Below are positions 4,742-5,374 of a stretch of DNA of 5,374 nucleotides, one piece after another (within the stretch, counting starts at the first letter, position 1; each line of letters begins with the position of its first letter). The notes under the pieces are model-generated. The model was not told where the DNA came from, ran no database searches, and saw only the letters and a list, made by a program, of their open reading frames with translations. Origin of the DNA: Promethearchaeota archaeon (GTDB taxonomy: Archaea > Asgardarchaeota > Lokiarchaeia > Sigynarchaeales > MK-D1); the NCBI GenBank assembly GCA_016839865.1, contig JAEOTN010000098.1:1-5374 (forward strand), given 5' to 3'. Both the position numbers and the translations under genes were made by a program.

Positions 4742-5374
4742 TTATTCGGTCAGTTGAATTTTTTCCTCACGACCAAGCCTGCTAAAGGATTTGGGTAAAG
4801 CAAATGCAACTAAAATCGCCATAAAACATGCAGCTGCAACAATAAATGGCATTAAGTGAGATCCAAAGTTATTTTCAATTGCTCCTTGGAAGTTTACATC
4901 TATTTCTCTGATGTTCAACCATACAATGCTTGTACTAATTGCAGCAACAATCGCATTGAAAAATCCTTGCATCGCAAAATACATCGACGGATGACTCTTA
5001 CCTGTCCGTTCCATTTCTTCTGCTGCCATTTGTGAGGGAATTATATAAGGAGCTGAGAAAAATGCACCTATACCATAACTACCAATTGTTCCACCAATCG
5101 CTCCAATGATCATTCTTACTAATTGACTTGGAATCCACTCTACATAAGCTACAGAGAATGTTAACATTGCAAGAGCAAATGCAAATAAGGCAGTCTGGAA
5201 TGCAAATCGAAATCCTTTTTTCTTCATCACCTTGCGATATAACCATAACATCAAAGGGACAGGCGCAAATGCAGATGTATTAATGATTGCGATCTGCCAT
5301 GAAAGTAATCCCATAGCTCCCGAAGCATATACAGTCTGACCTGCCATAAATAGTTGGAACCCGTAGAAGAAAAC
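4742..5374 (-). CDS. MFS transporter, GPH/MFS_2-like sugar:cation symporter, C-terminal part (5' end cut by window edge)
   Basis: The frame stays open through base 5374, so the first Met in view (5347) is internal and the 210 visible residues are the C-terminal part of a larger membrane protein. In visible numbering, hydrophobic segments lie near 20-46, 55-78, 82-110, 128-152 and 171-194, fitting the last five or six helices of a 12-helix MFS protein. A cytoplasmic basic loop (Arg/Lys-rich, 47-55) and an EMERTGK segment (120-126) followed by a helix starting PSMYFAMQG recall the E-x-x-TGK-x-x-G region before helix 11 of glycoside-pentoside-hexuronide:cation symporters (MFS_2). The tail is short and charged. 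Substrate unknown; sugars or sugar acids are typical of the family. It ends tail-to-tail with the RuBisCO-like gene, which hints at, but does not prove, a shared pathway. Confidence 0.75.
   Translation of the reverse strand, partial: VFFYGFQLFMAGQTVYASGAMGLLSWQIAIINTSAFAPVPLMLWLYRKVMKKKGFRFAFQTALFAFALAMLTFSVAYVEWIPSQLVRMIIGAIGGTIGSYGIGAFFSAPYIIPSQMAAEEMERTGKSHPSMYFAMQGFFNAIVAAISTSIVWLNIREIDVNFQGAIENNFGSHLMPFIVAAACFMAILVAFALPKSFSRLGREEKIQLTE

Overview
The window looks like a piece of an AT-rich archaeal chromosome, probably from a metagenome or a little-studied lineage. The archaeal signs are HdrC/HdrB-type heterodisulfide reductase subunits, TATA-like boxes about 25-40 bases ahead of several starts, starts with little or no leader, and oligo-T runs without stem-loops after genes. 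The lineage cannot be fixed from this sequence; an Asgard or Thermoplasmatota-like archaeon is possible, but that is a guess. No rRNA, tRNA, CRISPR array or mobile element was seen.

Left block (1-1750, minus strand, read right to left): a PLP-dependent threonine/serine dehydratase or racemase, then after 89 bases an HdrC-like iron-sulfur protein, then the first 59 codons of an HdrB-like protein cut by the window edge. The hdrC-hdrB order is classical and points to a two-subunit thiol/disulfide or electron-transfer module. No HdrA is visible.

Middle block (1818-3070, plus strand): a class I SAM-dependent methyltransferase, followed two bases later by a four-helix membrane protein with DUF2585 (UPF0314)-like motifs. 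They form a probable operon, divergent from the dehydratase. A single TATA-like box in the 67-base gap could serve both directions.

Right block (3071-5374): a 267-base regulatory region holding a perfect 9+1+9 palindrome and a TATA-like box, then a RuBisCO-like protein (RLP) on the plus strand. It converges on the C-terminal half of an MFS/GPH-type transporter on the minus strand, and the gap between them carries a T9 run on each strand. The RLP keeps the carbamylated-lysine/metal site and most of the C1-phosphate site of RuBisCO. It has lost the Arg and His that hold the C5 phosphate, and it also lacks K177. It is therefore unlikely to be a CO2-fixing RuBisCO and more likely acts on a mono-phosphorylated enolisable sugar or ketose-like compound. 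The RLP, its possible operator and a neighbouring sugar-type symporter are the most interesting part of the window.
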